NCBI GenBank assembly: GCA_964236105.1
Contig: CAXSBC010000012.1
Span: 7,347 to 71,346 of the forward strand
Length of the DNA: 64,000 nucleotides
Direction of reading: 5' to 3'
Source: Lichenicola sp964236105
GTDB lineage: Bacteria > Pseudomonadota > Alphaproteobacteria > Acetobacterales > Acetobacteraceae
Position numbers and translations under genes: made by a program. The notes under the pieces were generated by a model. The model made no database searches, was not told where the DNA came from, and worked only from the letters and a program-made list of their open reading frames with translations. Shown in pieces: positions 43,581 to 51,981 of this stretch (position 1 is the first letter of the stretch; the number at the start of each line of letters is the position of its first letter).

Positions 43581-44169
43581 ACGGTCACGGGGACGTCGCT
43601 CAACGGGCTGAGCGCTTCCAGAGCGGAGCATGCCGGTCGTTGCGTCGACACGGGTTCCTGGCGGCAGCGCGCCGATCAGCACTGTTCTGTACATCCAGTT
43701 CTATGCCGCCGTGATCGGCGGATCGATCTGGTTGAGAAGCCGGCATCCAGCACAGGTCGCTGCTGACCAGATGCGCGGTCCTGTCCGATATGCTCATGGT
43801 CCTTCCCGTGATCGACTGCTTCAAGTCGTGGCACGGCTACCGGAGGGCGCGGGCGAGTTCGCCGCGCAGTTCGAGCCGTTCGACATCCCTCACCCAAAGC
43901 TGACGGCCGGCACGTTCATGGAGGGATGAATGATCCTTTAGGTGATTGCAACAGGCCCGATCTTCATGGTCTTCAAGCCATTCCAGGATCGCAGCTAGAG
44001 GCTGGGCATGAACCTGTGGCTGGACGAGGCCGACTGATGGCCGCGGACCGGACGTGAACGCTCGGCCACAGGTCGAAGCAGCATCTGCGCGCATGGCCTT
44101 TCAGAAGAAGTGGTCTAGAACGCGCGGCACGGCTCGTGATGTCGCACCGGCGGTGGAGCTGGAGTTGCC
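43581..44169. other. Gap without a supported gene
   Basis: This 589-bp stretch holds no frame I can support. Directly after metW, about 43590-43665 has a tRNA-like look (a D-arm-like GCTCAACGGGCTGAGC and a GGTTC), but the acceptor and T stems do not pair. A weak hairpin CCGCC-GTGATC-GGCGG lies at 43706-43721. Short frames of 60-100 codons run on both strands with no known match. It may be decayed coding DNA. Confidence 0.5.
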
Positions 44170-45234
44170 ATGAAAATTAAGTTGCGGTCGGTCATCGAGC
44201 ACGTCTTCAGGCGGTTGCCCGTGTCTCGCCTTGCCTACCTCCAGCGCGACGTCCTGCAGGCCCGGCTTGATGCAATCGAGGACGCCCGCAAGATCGCTGC
44301 GCCCGCCGTCGTGGCCTACGACCCGCGGCACCTGGAGACACTGGTTCCGGTCGTCTGCACGCTGGAGGAGCGGACGTTGATCGCGATGCGGTGTCGCGAC
44401 GCGGACGTGTTGCCGAAGGTGGCCGGTGCCGGCACCGTGATCCGCCAGCTTGACGGCACTGCCGTCCAGATCATGCATAACGGCGTGAAGGTGCTGGCCG
44501 GTGGCTATTACGGGCACTGGATGCAGGATCTGATCACCCGCTGTCACGGCCATCACGAGCCGCAGGAAGAACTGCTGTTTACCGAGGTCCTGCGCCATCT
44601 CCCCGATGATGCTGCCATGATCGAACTGGGCGGCTTCTGGAGCTTCTACTCGATCTGGTTCCTGATCCAGGATCGCCGCCGCCGCAGCCTGGTGGTCGAG
44701 GCCGATCCGGGCCATCTGGAGGTCGGCCGCACCAACGCCCGGCTGAATGATTGCGCCCCGGTTTTCATCCATGCCTGTGTCGGGGCGCATGCGGCTCCGC
44801 CGACGCCGTTCCGGACCGAGGCGTCGGGCCTGATCGATCTGCCGTGCGTCAGCGTGCCGTCCCTGCTCGCCGATCACGGCATCGAGCGCCTGCATCTGCT
44901 GCATTGCGATGCCCAGGGTGTGGAGTTCGCCGTGATCGAGAGCTGCCTGGCCCTGGCAGCCGATGGGCGGCTGGACTGGCTGGTCGTCTCCACCCATACG
45001 CACCACATCAGCCATGATCCGCTGACCCACCAGCGTTGTCTGGCAGCGCTGCGCCAGGCCGGTGCCACCATCCTGGCCGAACATGACGTGGCGGAATCGT
45101 TCAGCGGTGACGGCCTGATCGTGGCGCGTTTCGGCGGCGTTCCCGCTGGCTGGTCAAGCCCGAAGCTGAGCTTCAACCGCTATTCCGAGAGCCTGTTCCG
45201 CAATCCGCTCTATGATCTCGCGCAGCGACCATAG
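44170..45234 (+). CDS. FkbM-family methyltransferase
   Basis: A 354-residue protein with an FkbM-type SAM-dependent O-methyltransferase domain. The motifs are MIELGGFWSFYSIWF (motif I, where DxGAxxG is usual), LVVEADPGHLEVGRTNARLN and LLHCDAQGVEFAVIES. The first 140 residues are an N-terminal extension. Such enzymes methylate sugars or polyketides. A GGAG site lies 5-6 bases before the ATG. It sits near the glycosyltransferase and a second, broken FkbM gene, suggesting a polysaccharide-modification cluster. Confidence 0.82.
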   Translation: MKIKLRSVIEHVFRRLPVSRLAYLQRDVLQARLDAIEDARKIAAPAVVAYDPRHLETLVPVVCTLEERTLIAMRCRDADVLPKVAGAGTVIRQLDGTAVQIMHNGVKVLAGGYYGHWMQDLITRCHGHHEPQEELLFTEVLRHLPDDAAMIELGGFWSFYSIWFLIQDRRRRSLVVEADPGHLEVGRTNARLNDCAPVFIHACVGAHAAPPTPFRTEASGLIDLPCVSVPSLLADHGIERLHLLHCDAQGVEFAVIESCLALAADGRLDWLVVSTHTHHISHDPLTHQRCLAALRQAGATILAEHDVAESFSGDGLIVARFGGVPAGWSSPKLSFNRYSESLFRNPLYDLAQRP

Positions 45235-45239
45235 GTGCC

Positions 45240-45927
45240 GGTGACGTCGGGGTGGCCGCAGCACTCGTCGCCGTCACGACGGGCTGCGCGCCGGGCACTG
45301 TCGGCGACCGGCTGCTGCTGCCGGACAAGGTGATGGTCCCGCATGTCCTCTCGACTCCGCGTATCGCTCTGCGTTGGTCGATGTCGGCGCCAATATCGGC
45401 CTGTTCAGCCGGCAGCTCGCCCTGCGCTACGCCTGCGCCACGCGGATCCTGTGCGTGGAAGCGGATCCGGAAATTTCCGCATGCTTCACTATGATCTCGC
45501 AAGGTCTGGACGGAACGCGTGCTATCGAACGTGGCGCTGTCGGATGCCGAGGGCGAGATACGTCCTTCAGGGACCAGGGGAACTCGGCGACTACTCGCTG
45601 AACGACGACGCCCTGCGCGACCGGCGCTTCGAGACGATCACCGTCCGAGCGGCGCAGCCAGGCGACTGGATGCGCCGGAACATCGTGGTGCCGGAGCACA
45701 AGCCAATCTGGAAGTCCGACAAGGTTTCGACGAGCTCGTCATCTCGCGTACCCCCATGAGCAGATGGAACCGGCTGGACGCTGCCATCGTCGGGTTGTGG
45801 CGCGTATGCAAGCCCGCATCCGAACTCGCCGCCTTCCGAACGACCCGACAGCGTCGCCGACAGGTCGATCGGGCTTTCCGTCGATGGTGAGGACCGGGAG
45901 CACGCCGATCTTCGTGTCTGGCGTTGA
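45240..45927 (+). pseudogene. FkbM-family methyltransferase pseudogene
   Basis: The pieces are spread over the three forward frames in the right order: DRLLLPDKVMVPHVLST (about 45300-45350), VDVGANIGLFSRQLALRY and CVEADPEISACF (45374-45490), NVALSDAEGEI (about 45525), GELGDYSLNDDALRDRRFE with MRRNIVVPEHKPIWKSD (45585-45725), FDELVISRTPMSRWN with LDAAIVGLWRV (45726-45800), and a proper C-terminus EDREHADLRVWR ending at a TGA at 45925-45927. At least four frameshifts separate them, so the gene is dead. It was a second FkbM-type gene with a canonical VDVGANIG motif and is unlike the intact copy upstream. Confidence 0.85.
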
Positions 45928-46079
45928 TCGTCCTGAACGCGATGGCCGTTCCTGATCGATTCGGCGTCGCACCGGGCTCGGGCGCACCACCAGGCGAACG
46001 GGCTGTCTGCATCGGATCGCTCGATGGGGGCTGATTCCGTTCTGGCAAGCGTGGCGGCGTCCGACATCCGCCGCAGCCG

Positions 46080-47186
46080 CTACATCCGCTCGTCCGGCTC
46101 CAGCTTCGGCGTCGCCTTGTTCAGCACCGCCAGCAGGGCTGCCGTCAGCGGTGTCGCGAAGATCAGCCCCGGGATGCCCAGGATCGCGCCGAAGGCGGTC
46201 TGCGACAGGATGGTCAGCCCGGGCGGCAGGTCGACGGCGCGCTTCTGGATCAGCGGCGCCATCACGTTGCCCTCGAAACCCTGGATCGCGAGATACAGCG
46301 CCACCGTTTCCAGGCCGGTGGCGGCACTGATCGAGAAGGCGATCAGGATGGCCGGAACCGAGCCGGTGATGGCGCCGATATAGGGCACGAAGTTGAACAG
46401 CCCGGCGATGACGCCGAGCACCAGCGCCAGCGGCACGCCGAGCAGCCACAGCCCGATCCCCGACAGCAGCCCCACCACCAGCATGTCGAGCGCCTGGCCG
46501 GCGCTCCACATCCACAGCGCATGGCCGGCGGTGCCGAGAAGCTCCTTGACGCGCGCCCGGTGCGGCGGCGGCACCAGCCGCATGATGCCGTTGGCGTAGG
46601 TCGAGGGGGAGGCCGCGAGATACAGCCCGGCGATCACGATCACCGCAAGCGTGCCGAACAGCCCGAACGCCGAGCCGAGAAACCCCGCGACCGAACCGGC
46701 GAGGCCGGACGGCACCCCCGGCGTGCCGCCCATCTTGCTGCCGCCGAGCGACGCCGGCACCTGCTGCAGCACGACCTGGCCCCAGCGCGACTGCGACAGC
46801 CGGTCGTGCAGCCCCTGCTCCTGGCGCCCGAGCGCCTGGCGCAGCGCGTCCGCCTGCGTGACGATGCCGGGCCCGGCCAGGGTGACGAGCCCGACCAGGG
46901 CCGCCAGCAGCGCCAGCACGACGATCAGCAGCGACGCCCAATAGGGCAGCCGGGTCGCGCGCCGGAGCAGCCCGGCCAACCCGTGCAGGATCACCGCCAG
47001 CAGCGAGGCGGCGAACACCACCGTCAGCACGTCCTTCAGCAGCCAGATCGCGAGCACGATCACGGTGCCGGCCAGCGCCAGCCGCAGCAGGTCATAGAAC
47101 CGGTCCTGGATTGACGCCCTGGGCTCGACGGCGACGGCGACGGGGACGGCGACGGGGACGGGCGGCGAGGCCGGCTGCAGGGTCAT
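46080..47186 (-). CDS. AI-2E family transporter
   Basis: A 368-residue permease with about eight hydrophobic segments. The start is placed at MTLQPASPPV, followed by a Pro/Val/Ala low-complexity leader encoded by a short GC-rich repeat. The characteristic C-terminal region has GVIAGLFNFVPYIGAITG and IQGFEGNVMAPLIQKRA, plus GLIFATPLTAALLA. Family members include TqsA, and others export ions or small molecules, so autoinducer-2 transport is not assumed. It is divergent from the next membrane protein. Confidence 0.88.
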   Translation of the reverse strand: MTLQPASPPVPVAVPVAVAVEPRASIQDRFYDLLRLALAGTVIVLAIWLLKDVLTVVFAASLLAVILHGLAGLLRRATRLPYWASLLIVVLALLAALVGLVTLAGPGIVTQADALRQALGRQEQGLHDRLSQSRWGQVVLQQVPASLGGSKMGGTPGVPSGLAGSVAGFLGSAFGLFGTLAVIVIAGLYLAASPSTYANGIMRLVPPPHRARVKELLGTAGHALWMWSAGQALDMLVVGLLSGIGLWLLGVPLALVLGVIAGLFNFVPYIGAITGSVPAILIAFSISAATGLETVALYLAIQGFEGNVMAPLIQKRAVDLPPGLTILSQTAFGAILGIPGLIFATPLTAALLAVLNKATPKLEPDERM

Positions 47187-47358
47187 GGGTGGACAGGCCT
47201 TCGGAGCGGAGGATCGCCGGGACGCGACGCGCGCCGGGCGTGCAGCCTTAGCAGCGCACGGTGCCGGATGCACGGCGCCGGATGCGCCGCCGCCGCACCC
47301 GTTGCGCCGCCCGAACGGGACCGCCAGGATCGGCGCCCGTTGCAGGGATGAGGTCGAG

Positions 47359-48390
47359 ATGTTCGGATCTGTCGTTCTGGATGTCGCGATCGGCCTGTCG
47401 CTGCTGTTCCTGTTCGTCAGCCTGATCTGCTCGGCGATCCGCGAGGCGATCGAGACCGTCATCAACACCCGCGCGTCGGACCTGGAGCGCGGCATCCGCG
47501 AGTTGCTGGACGATGCGACCGGCGAAGGGGCGGCGAGGGCGCTCTACGCGCATCCGCTGATCTTCTCCCTCTACGACGGGACCTACAGGCCGGACCGGCT
47601 GCGGCCGCATCGCAGCCTGCTCACCGGCAGCCGCTCGCTCAGGATGCCGGTCCGGAGCCGCGGCAGCCTGCCGGCCTATATACCATCAGCCAACTTCGCC
47701 CGCGCTTTTCTCGACCTGACCCTGCGCGGCCCGATCGGACAGGCGGCCAGCGGACCCGGGGCGGCCGTGCCGGTGCTGTCGATCGCCAGCCTCGCGGGCA
47801 TCGCGCAGGACATGCCGGACGGGCGCATCCGCCGGGCGCTGCTGAGCGCGCTGGACACCGCGGATGGCGACCTGGTCCGGGTGCAGCGCGCGCTGGAAGG
47901 CTGGTTCGATGCATGCATGGACCGCGTGTCGGGCTGGTACAAGCGCCGCACGCAGGTGATCCTGTTCGGCGTCGGGCTGCTGGCGGCAGGCGTGATGAAC
48001 ATCGATGCCTTCAGCGTCGGCCGCGCGCTGCTGCAGGACAAGGCGCTGCGCGACGGGGCGGTGGCACAAGCGTCGCTGCTCGTCGAGCGGGCCGATGCCG
48101 GGCACACGCCGGAAGCGGTAGCCGATGCGGGCTTTGCCGCCCTGCGGCGCGACCTCGACCAGATCCAGTTCCCGACCGGCTGGGAGCCGCCGCCGCAGCG
48201 GCTGCAGGTGACAGGCCCGGACGGCGTTCCGCATCTCGGCCTGCAGCCGGTGCTGCAGATGCTGACCGGCTGGCTGGTGACCGGTTTCGCGGTGATGCTG
48301 GGGGCGCCGTTCTGGTTCGACATGCTGAACCGCTTCATGGTGGTGCGCTCCACCGTCAAGCCGTACCAGAAGAGCCCGCCCGGCAGCTGA
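47359..48390 (+). CDS. Conserved membrane protein of unknown function
   Basis: A 343-residue protein starting at MFGSVVLDVAIG, preceded by a GAGG site. There is one helix at the N-terminus (about residues 5-25, VLDVAIGLSLLFLFVSLICS), one near 195-215 and a third near 300-320 (LTGWLVTGFAVMLGAPFWFDML). In between are FARAFLDLTLRG and RALEGWFDACMDRVSGWYKR, which I know from uncharacterised membrane proteins only. I have no function to offer. It is divergent from the AI-2E gene (172-bp gap). Confidence 0.7.
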   Translation: MFGSVVLDVAIGLSLLFLFVSLICSAIREAIETVINTRASDLERGIRELLDDATGEGAARALYAHPLIFSLYDGTYRPDRLRPHRSLLTGSRSLRMPVRSRGSLPAYIPSANFARAFLDLTLRGPIGQAASGPGAAVPVLSIASLAGIAQDMPDGRIRRALLSALDTADGDLVRVQRALEGWFDACMDRVSGWYKRRTQVILFGVGLLAAGVMNIDAFSVGRALLQDKALRDGAVAQASLLVERADAGHTPEAVADAGFAALRRDLDQIQFPTGWEPPPQRLQVTGPDGVPHLGLQPVLQMLTGWLVTGFAVMLGAPFWFDMLNRFMVVRSTVKPYQKSPPGS

Positions 48391-48414
48391 CCGCGCCCGC
48401 CCCGCGGGTGCGGC

Positions 48415-48540
48415 TCAGTCGGGTGCGGGGTTGCCGGCGTCGTCCTGCATGACCGGGCGCCGGACCGGCCGGCGTCGCAGCCCGGCCAGCATGCCGGCGA
48501 GGCCGAACCCGAGCAGGAAGATCCTGAAGACGGTGCGCAT
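48415..48540 (-). CDS. Small single-helix protein, hypothetical
   Basis: A 41-residue frame starting at MRTVFRIFLLGFGLAG with an AGGAG site 8 bases upstream. One hydrophobic helix is followed by a basic stretch RRRPVRRP and an acidic tail. No family is recognised. Support is the good ribosome site and plausible topology only. It is convergent with the preceding membrane-protein gene. Confidence 0.35.
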   Translation of the reverse strand: MRTVFRIFLLGFGLAGMLAGLRRRPVRRPVMQDDAGNPAPD

Positions 48541-48877
48541 GATGGTCGCTCCTGTTGCTCCGGCGCGAACGCCTGTCGGCGGCAATCGATGCGTCGCGGG
48601 GCCAGGGGGGTCAGCGTCGAGACCGTAGGTGGGCTGCCTCCTCACCGCCGCCCGCCATCATCCGGGGTCGGTTCCGCGGCGCTCTAGGCGACCGAGTGGC
48701 AAATTAAGCAGCCGGTAGAACACATGGCAGCACGTTTTCCATGCAATAATACCTGAATCACAAACTCTGGAAGCGACGTGTAAGCATGCTTGATAGCAGT
48801 TGTTGAGGGTATCTGTTTTTCTATGTCTCATGCAACATACGTTATTGAGAAAGTATGTCCTAGATAATTTAATGGGC
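48541..48877. other. AT-rich gap at the left edge of the accessory zone
   Basis: No gene is supported. From about 48700 the composition drops sharply in GC relative to the rest of the window, marking foreign or decayed DNA. No clear terminal repeat or attachment site is seen. Confidence 0.5.
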
Positions 48878-49090
48878 ATGAAGGCGACACTGATCCAGTT
48901 GGACAATCAGTGATTTGAGAGCGGGTATATTCATCAGGTCAAGATTTGGCTGGTGCCGGAACCGGTTCCGCCCTCGACGCGCCGCTTTAAACACAGCCTC
49001 GTCTACGTGGCGCAAGGGTATCTGCGTGATCGGATTCGATGACGAGCGAGGCAAGGGTGATCGTCGGCACTTTATAAGAAGCCGGTCGAG
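48878..49090 (+). pseudogene. TumE-like (DUF6516) toxin-family gene remnant
   Basis: Starting at ATG 48878, the frame reads MKATLIQLDNQ, then an in-frame TGA (48911-48913), then FESGYIHQVKIWLVPEPVPP and FKHSLVYVAQG. After a frameshift near 49020 it goes on as CVIGFDDERGKGDRRHF. These words match the DUF6516/TumE family (Y-V-x-G-x-R-V-I-G-Y-D-N-E-R-G-K-G-D-H-R-H in intact members), associated with toxin-antitoxin systems. With a stop and a frameshift the gene is inactive. No partner antitoxin gene is visible. Confidence 0.65.
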
Positions 49091-49420
49091 GCACCTGAAC
49101 GTCGGCTATGGAGCGCAAAGCGGTCCTCGCTGGATGCGAGATCTTTAGGAAGCGTCACGATCCGATCTGGTGGTTTGGCTGACGAGCTTCGACGCCAATG
49201 GCGGCGCAGGAGCGCCGCCAGCTCCTCGTCTGTGCGCCGCTTGCGTTCCATCCGCATCTCGGTTGCCGTCGGCACGCGCTCGCCGTGCAGCCATCCGACC
49301 ACGCGGCTCTCGGCCGGGATGTCGTCGATGAAGAGTGACGGCCGTGCCACGCCTGTCCGGTAGGCGCAGTGCGAAATGCTGACCCGCTGCATGCCGCGAG
49401 GCAGCGACGCAGGCTAGCCG
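49091..49420. other. Stretch with one unrecognised minus-strand frame
   Basis: A minus-strand frame at 49072-49392 (106 codons) contains PSLFIDDIPAESRVVGWLHG and RKRRTDEELAALLRRHWRR. I do not recognise it and it has no clear ribosome site. It may be a fragment of a mobile-element or plasmid protein. Confidence 0.3.
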
Positions 49421-49600
49421 CCGCTCTTCGTCGTGGTCGCCGGACCGTGGCTGGTTGCGCAATGGGCCGCAGGAGCACGCGACAGCGCGGCGCTGTGGCG
49501 GCGGCTGAAACTCGAGGGGTTCAGGGGGTTGGGGCGGGTCGTTGGCAAATGGGCAACGCGACGGCGACATACCGACAGGCTCGATCTGGAGCGGTTGCAG
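49421..49600 (+). pseudogene. ISL3-type transposase fragment
   Basis: The frame reads PWLVAQWAAGARDSAALWRR and LKLEGFRGLGRVVGKWATRR. This resembles the middle helix-turn-helix part of ISL3-family transposases (LWRELRxxGFxGSxxxVxxWxxRRR). Neither the zinc-finger N-terminus nor the DDE domain is present. It is a truncated remnant. The family call is from motif memory. Confidence 0.4.
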
Positions 49601-49699
49601 CGGGTTCCATCAGCCTGCACCCGCACCCTGGCTGAAGCTGGTGAACGGCAGATGGATGGCCGCGCCAAGCTTGATCTGCTCGAAGCTCGCCTCGTCCGC

Positions 49700-50147
49700 A
49701 TGTACGTGATCAGCTGCACCAAAACTGCGTCAGAGCTAATTTGGATGCTGTTTGACAGGTGGTCGTCTTTCGTCAGCAGGACCCGGTTGGTACGCTTGCC
49801 GTTGTCGAACACGTTGCCGTCGTGGTTGCCGGGGATGGTCCAGGATCGGCAGCGGGTCGTGAGCGTCGGGCTCATAGAACTGCGGAACGTACTCCTGAGC
49901 CTGGTCCGTCGAAGTAGATCACGTCATCCAGACGAAAGGAGGGTAAAACCCCGAAAGGGCCCGGCCGTGCCGCGTCGCGCCCCAACCCCTGCGCCACCAG
50001 CAGCTGCGGGTTTGGATCCTTCACCTCGCCTGTAACGCCAACCATATGGAAGGTCATGCCGCCAGCCCCCTCGGCCGCCCGCATTGCATCCGGCACGATG
50101 TCGGAAAGGTCGAGGCGGAAGGGCGCAGATCCGGTCGGTGCGGGCAA
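49700..50147 (-). pseudogene. Metallophosphoesterase pseudogene
   Basis: On the minus strand the first frame (50147 to about 49875) has FRLDLSDIVPDAMRAAEGAG, MTFHMVGVTGEVKDPNPQL and DDVIYFDG. A frameshift to the next frame gives IPGNHDGNVFDNGKRT. In intact relatives the order is GDTGGVKDPNP, GDVVYFNG, YEPYxxYPxPIFAIPGNHDGD, that is, a calcineurin-like metallophosphoesterase. Here GDTG is GVTG, GD is DD, and the reading frame is broken, so it is dead. The 3' part is lost toward the ISL3 fragment. Confidence 0.65.
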
Positions 50148-50406
50148 AGGCTGGAACGGGCCACCGGTAGAGAGTGGGGTCTGCGTTGCATACGGCGGCG
50201 TGATGCTCGGCCTTGGTTGACTAGAATGATGGACGAAAGGGGCCGCTGTGAGCGTGGTGACGTGGCTCTACCGCGGGCCTGGCACCGAGCGGAGGAGCAT
50301 GAAGACCAGGAGACAACGGACTGCACAGGTCCGGCTCGCCGGATATGATGGTCGCGACCCGACCCGCATCTAGCGCGGAGCGTTGTCTGAACCGGGGAAT
50401 GCGATT

Positions 50407-51549
50407 GTGAGCAACCAACCAGAACGGAGACCTGAAGCGACGATGCGCGTGCTCGCGGGCGAGATCATTGCCTATCGGCTGTTCGACATCGCCTACGCCA
50501 TCGACCTCGGCCGTGCCGAAGCCCTTTGGCAGTCGAGGGCCGGCACGACGAGCGCGCGTCAGCGCCTGCGCGCCACGCCGCCGAAGGCTGTCGCCTACGA
50601 CGTGCCGCCTCTTTCGCTCACGCTGGCACCCGAACGGCTCGCCCTTCCCAAGGCCGGCATCACGGCGACCGTCACCTGCCGGCTCTACGATTTCGGTGTG
50701 CTGGCGCTCTCCGTCTACGTGCCGGCGCGGGAGCTCGAATGGGACGATTTCGTCGACCTGTCGGAGGCCGTGAACGCTCTTCTCGGACCTGGATCGGAAA
50801 CCCTGCTCTGGAGCCGCCTCACGGACTCCATCAGGACGGAGCTTAGTTCCGCTTTGATCCGTCCTGCCGCGTCGTTCATCGAGGAGGATTATCTCGTGGC
50901 GATGGTGACCGCGTTCGATCGGCCCATGACGAGCGTGACGCTTTGGAACACGTTGGATTTTGTGCCCCTCCTGTCCGGGGAGAGGCGCACGCTTTCCGAC
51001 GCGGCGCGGCAGGATCTGCTCCGCAAGCGCTTCTCCTATTACGCCGATGACTTGGCAGTGCTGACCTGGGACCGGGCTTTCATCTACGAGCCACGTGGCG
51101 AGACCGATGTTCTCGACATTCTGGAGGTCACCAACGCCCAGCTGCTCGAAATGCGGTTCTATGACGAGCTGCTGGATGACGAATTGCCGCGCATGTATGA
51201 CCTGGTCGAGAGCACGCGCCGCAGTAACACGCTGTTCGGCTCGCGCCGGTTCTCCCGTCTGGCGCGGCGTTTCTATACGCTGGTCGCCGAGGTGACGGAA
51301 CTCACCGAGCGCGTCGACAACGCGCTGCAAGTAACGGAAGATGTCTACCTCGCCCGAATCTACACGGCAGCATTGGAGCTGTTCCGCGTCCGGATTGTCG
51401 GCGCAGCGGTAGATCGCAAGCTCTCGATCATTCGCGACACCTATACGGCTCTGTACGACGAAGCGTCAGGCGGTCGTGCCGCCGCGATGGAATTTGCAGT
51501 GGTACTGCTTATCGTGATCGAAATCGTGCTGGCGTTAATACACCGATGA
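50407..51549 (+). CDS. RMD1/DUF155-like protein with C-terminal membrane anchor
   Basis: A 380-residue protein. The GTG at 50407 is used, preceded by GGGGA; ATG 50443 is an alternative. The N-terminal domain (LAGEIIAYRLFDIAYAIDL, then VTCRLYDFGVLALSVYVP) and the long helical C-terminal part (ERVDNALQVTEDVYLARIY, KLSIIRDTYTALYDEAS) end in one hydrophobic helix, VVLLIVIEIVLALIH. This layout fits the DUF155/RMND1/YagE family, whose bacterial function is unknown. It is an intact gene in the middle of a decayed zone, so it may be island cargo. Confidence 0.6.
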   Translation: MSNQPERRPEATMRVLAGEIIAYRLFDIAYAIDLGRAEALWQSRAGTTSARQRLRATPPKAVAYDVPPLSLTLAPERLALPKAGITATVTCRLYDFGVLALSVYVPARELEWDDFVDLSEAVNALLGPGSETLLWSRLTDSIRTELSSALIRPAASFIEEDYLVAMVTAFDRPMTSVTLWNTLDFVPLLSGERRTLSDAARQDLLRKRFSYYADDLAVLTWDRAFIYEPRGETDVLDILEVTNAQLLEMRFYDELLDDELPRMYDLVESTRRSNTLFGSRRFSRLARRFYTLVAEVTELTERVDNALQVTEDVYLARIYTAALELFRVRIVGAAVDRKLSIIRDTYTALYDEASGGRAAAMEFAVVLLIVIEIVLALIHR

Positions 51550-51714
51550 CAGTGCTGCCAACCTTGACTTCGCTAGGCGCATGATTGCTCCATCACTGAA
51601 GCTGGAACAGTCGGGAAGAGCTGCAGCATTAGAACGAGACCGTCGCGGTCTCGAAGGGCGCTGTTGCAGGGACCGGCCTGAGGTTACGCTGGTCCTATCG
51701 GTGCTCGAATCAGA

Positions 51715-51978
51715 TCAAGCGAACGGAGATTGGTTGGCGATACAGATCATGCGGTTGAGGATCTGGATGGCGATGGCGACTTCGCCTTGCTGACAGCCCG
51801 GTGATCGGACACGCAGCGTCGGACCGATGATGTGCTTGCAGCGGCCAATCGCGGTCTCCACGAGGCTGCGACGACCGTAGCCGGTGGCCTCCCGCCAGGC
51901 CATGCGGCCTTTCTCGGCGATAGACTGGACATGACAATCCCGAACCATCAGCGTGCCGGCATCGTTTGTGCTGACCTT
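51715..51978 (-). pseudogene. IS5-family transposase, C-terminal remnant
   Basis: On the minus strand: MVRDCHVQSIAEKGRMAWRE, then ATGYGRRSLVETAIGRCKHI and GEVAIAIQILNRMI. This is the C-terminal part of an IS5-type DDE transposase, with the catalytic Glu in LVETAIG. The N-terminal two thirds are missing because the left end of the IS701-like element starts right next to it at about 51979. Confidence 0.75.
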
Positions 51979-51981
51979 CTC

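Noticed and set aside
43600..43929. Short frames of 67-99 codons on both strands after metW
   Set aside because: No family match, no ribosome site, and they overlap one another; treated as non-coding or decayed DNA.
48658..49054. Two short minus-strand frames in the AT-rich stretch
   Set aside because: They run opposite the TumE-like pseudogene or through AT-rich DNA and show no recognisable content.
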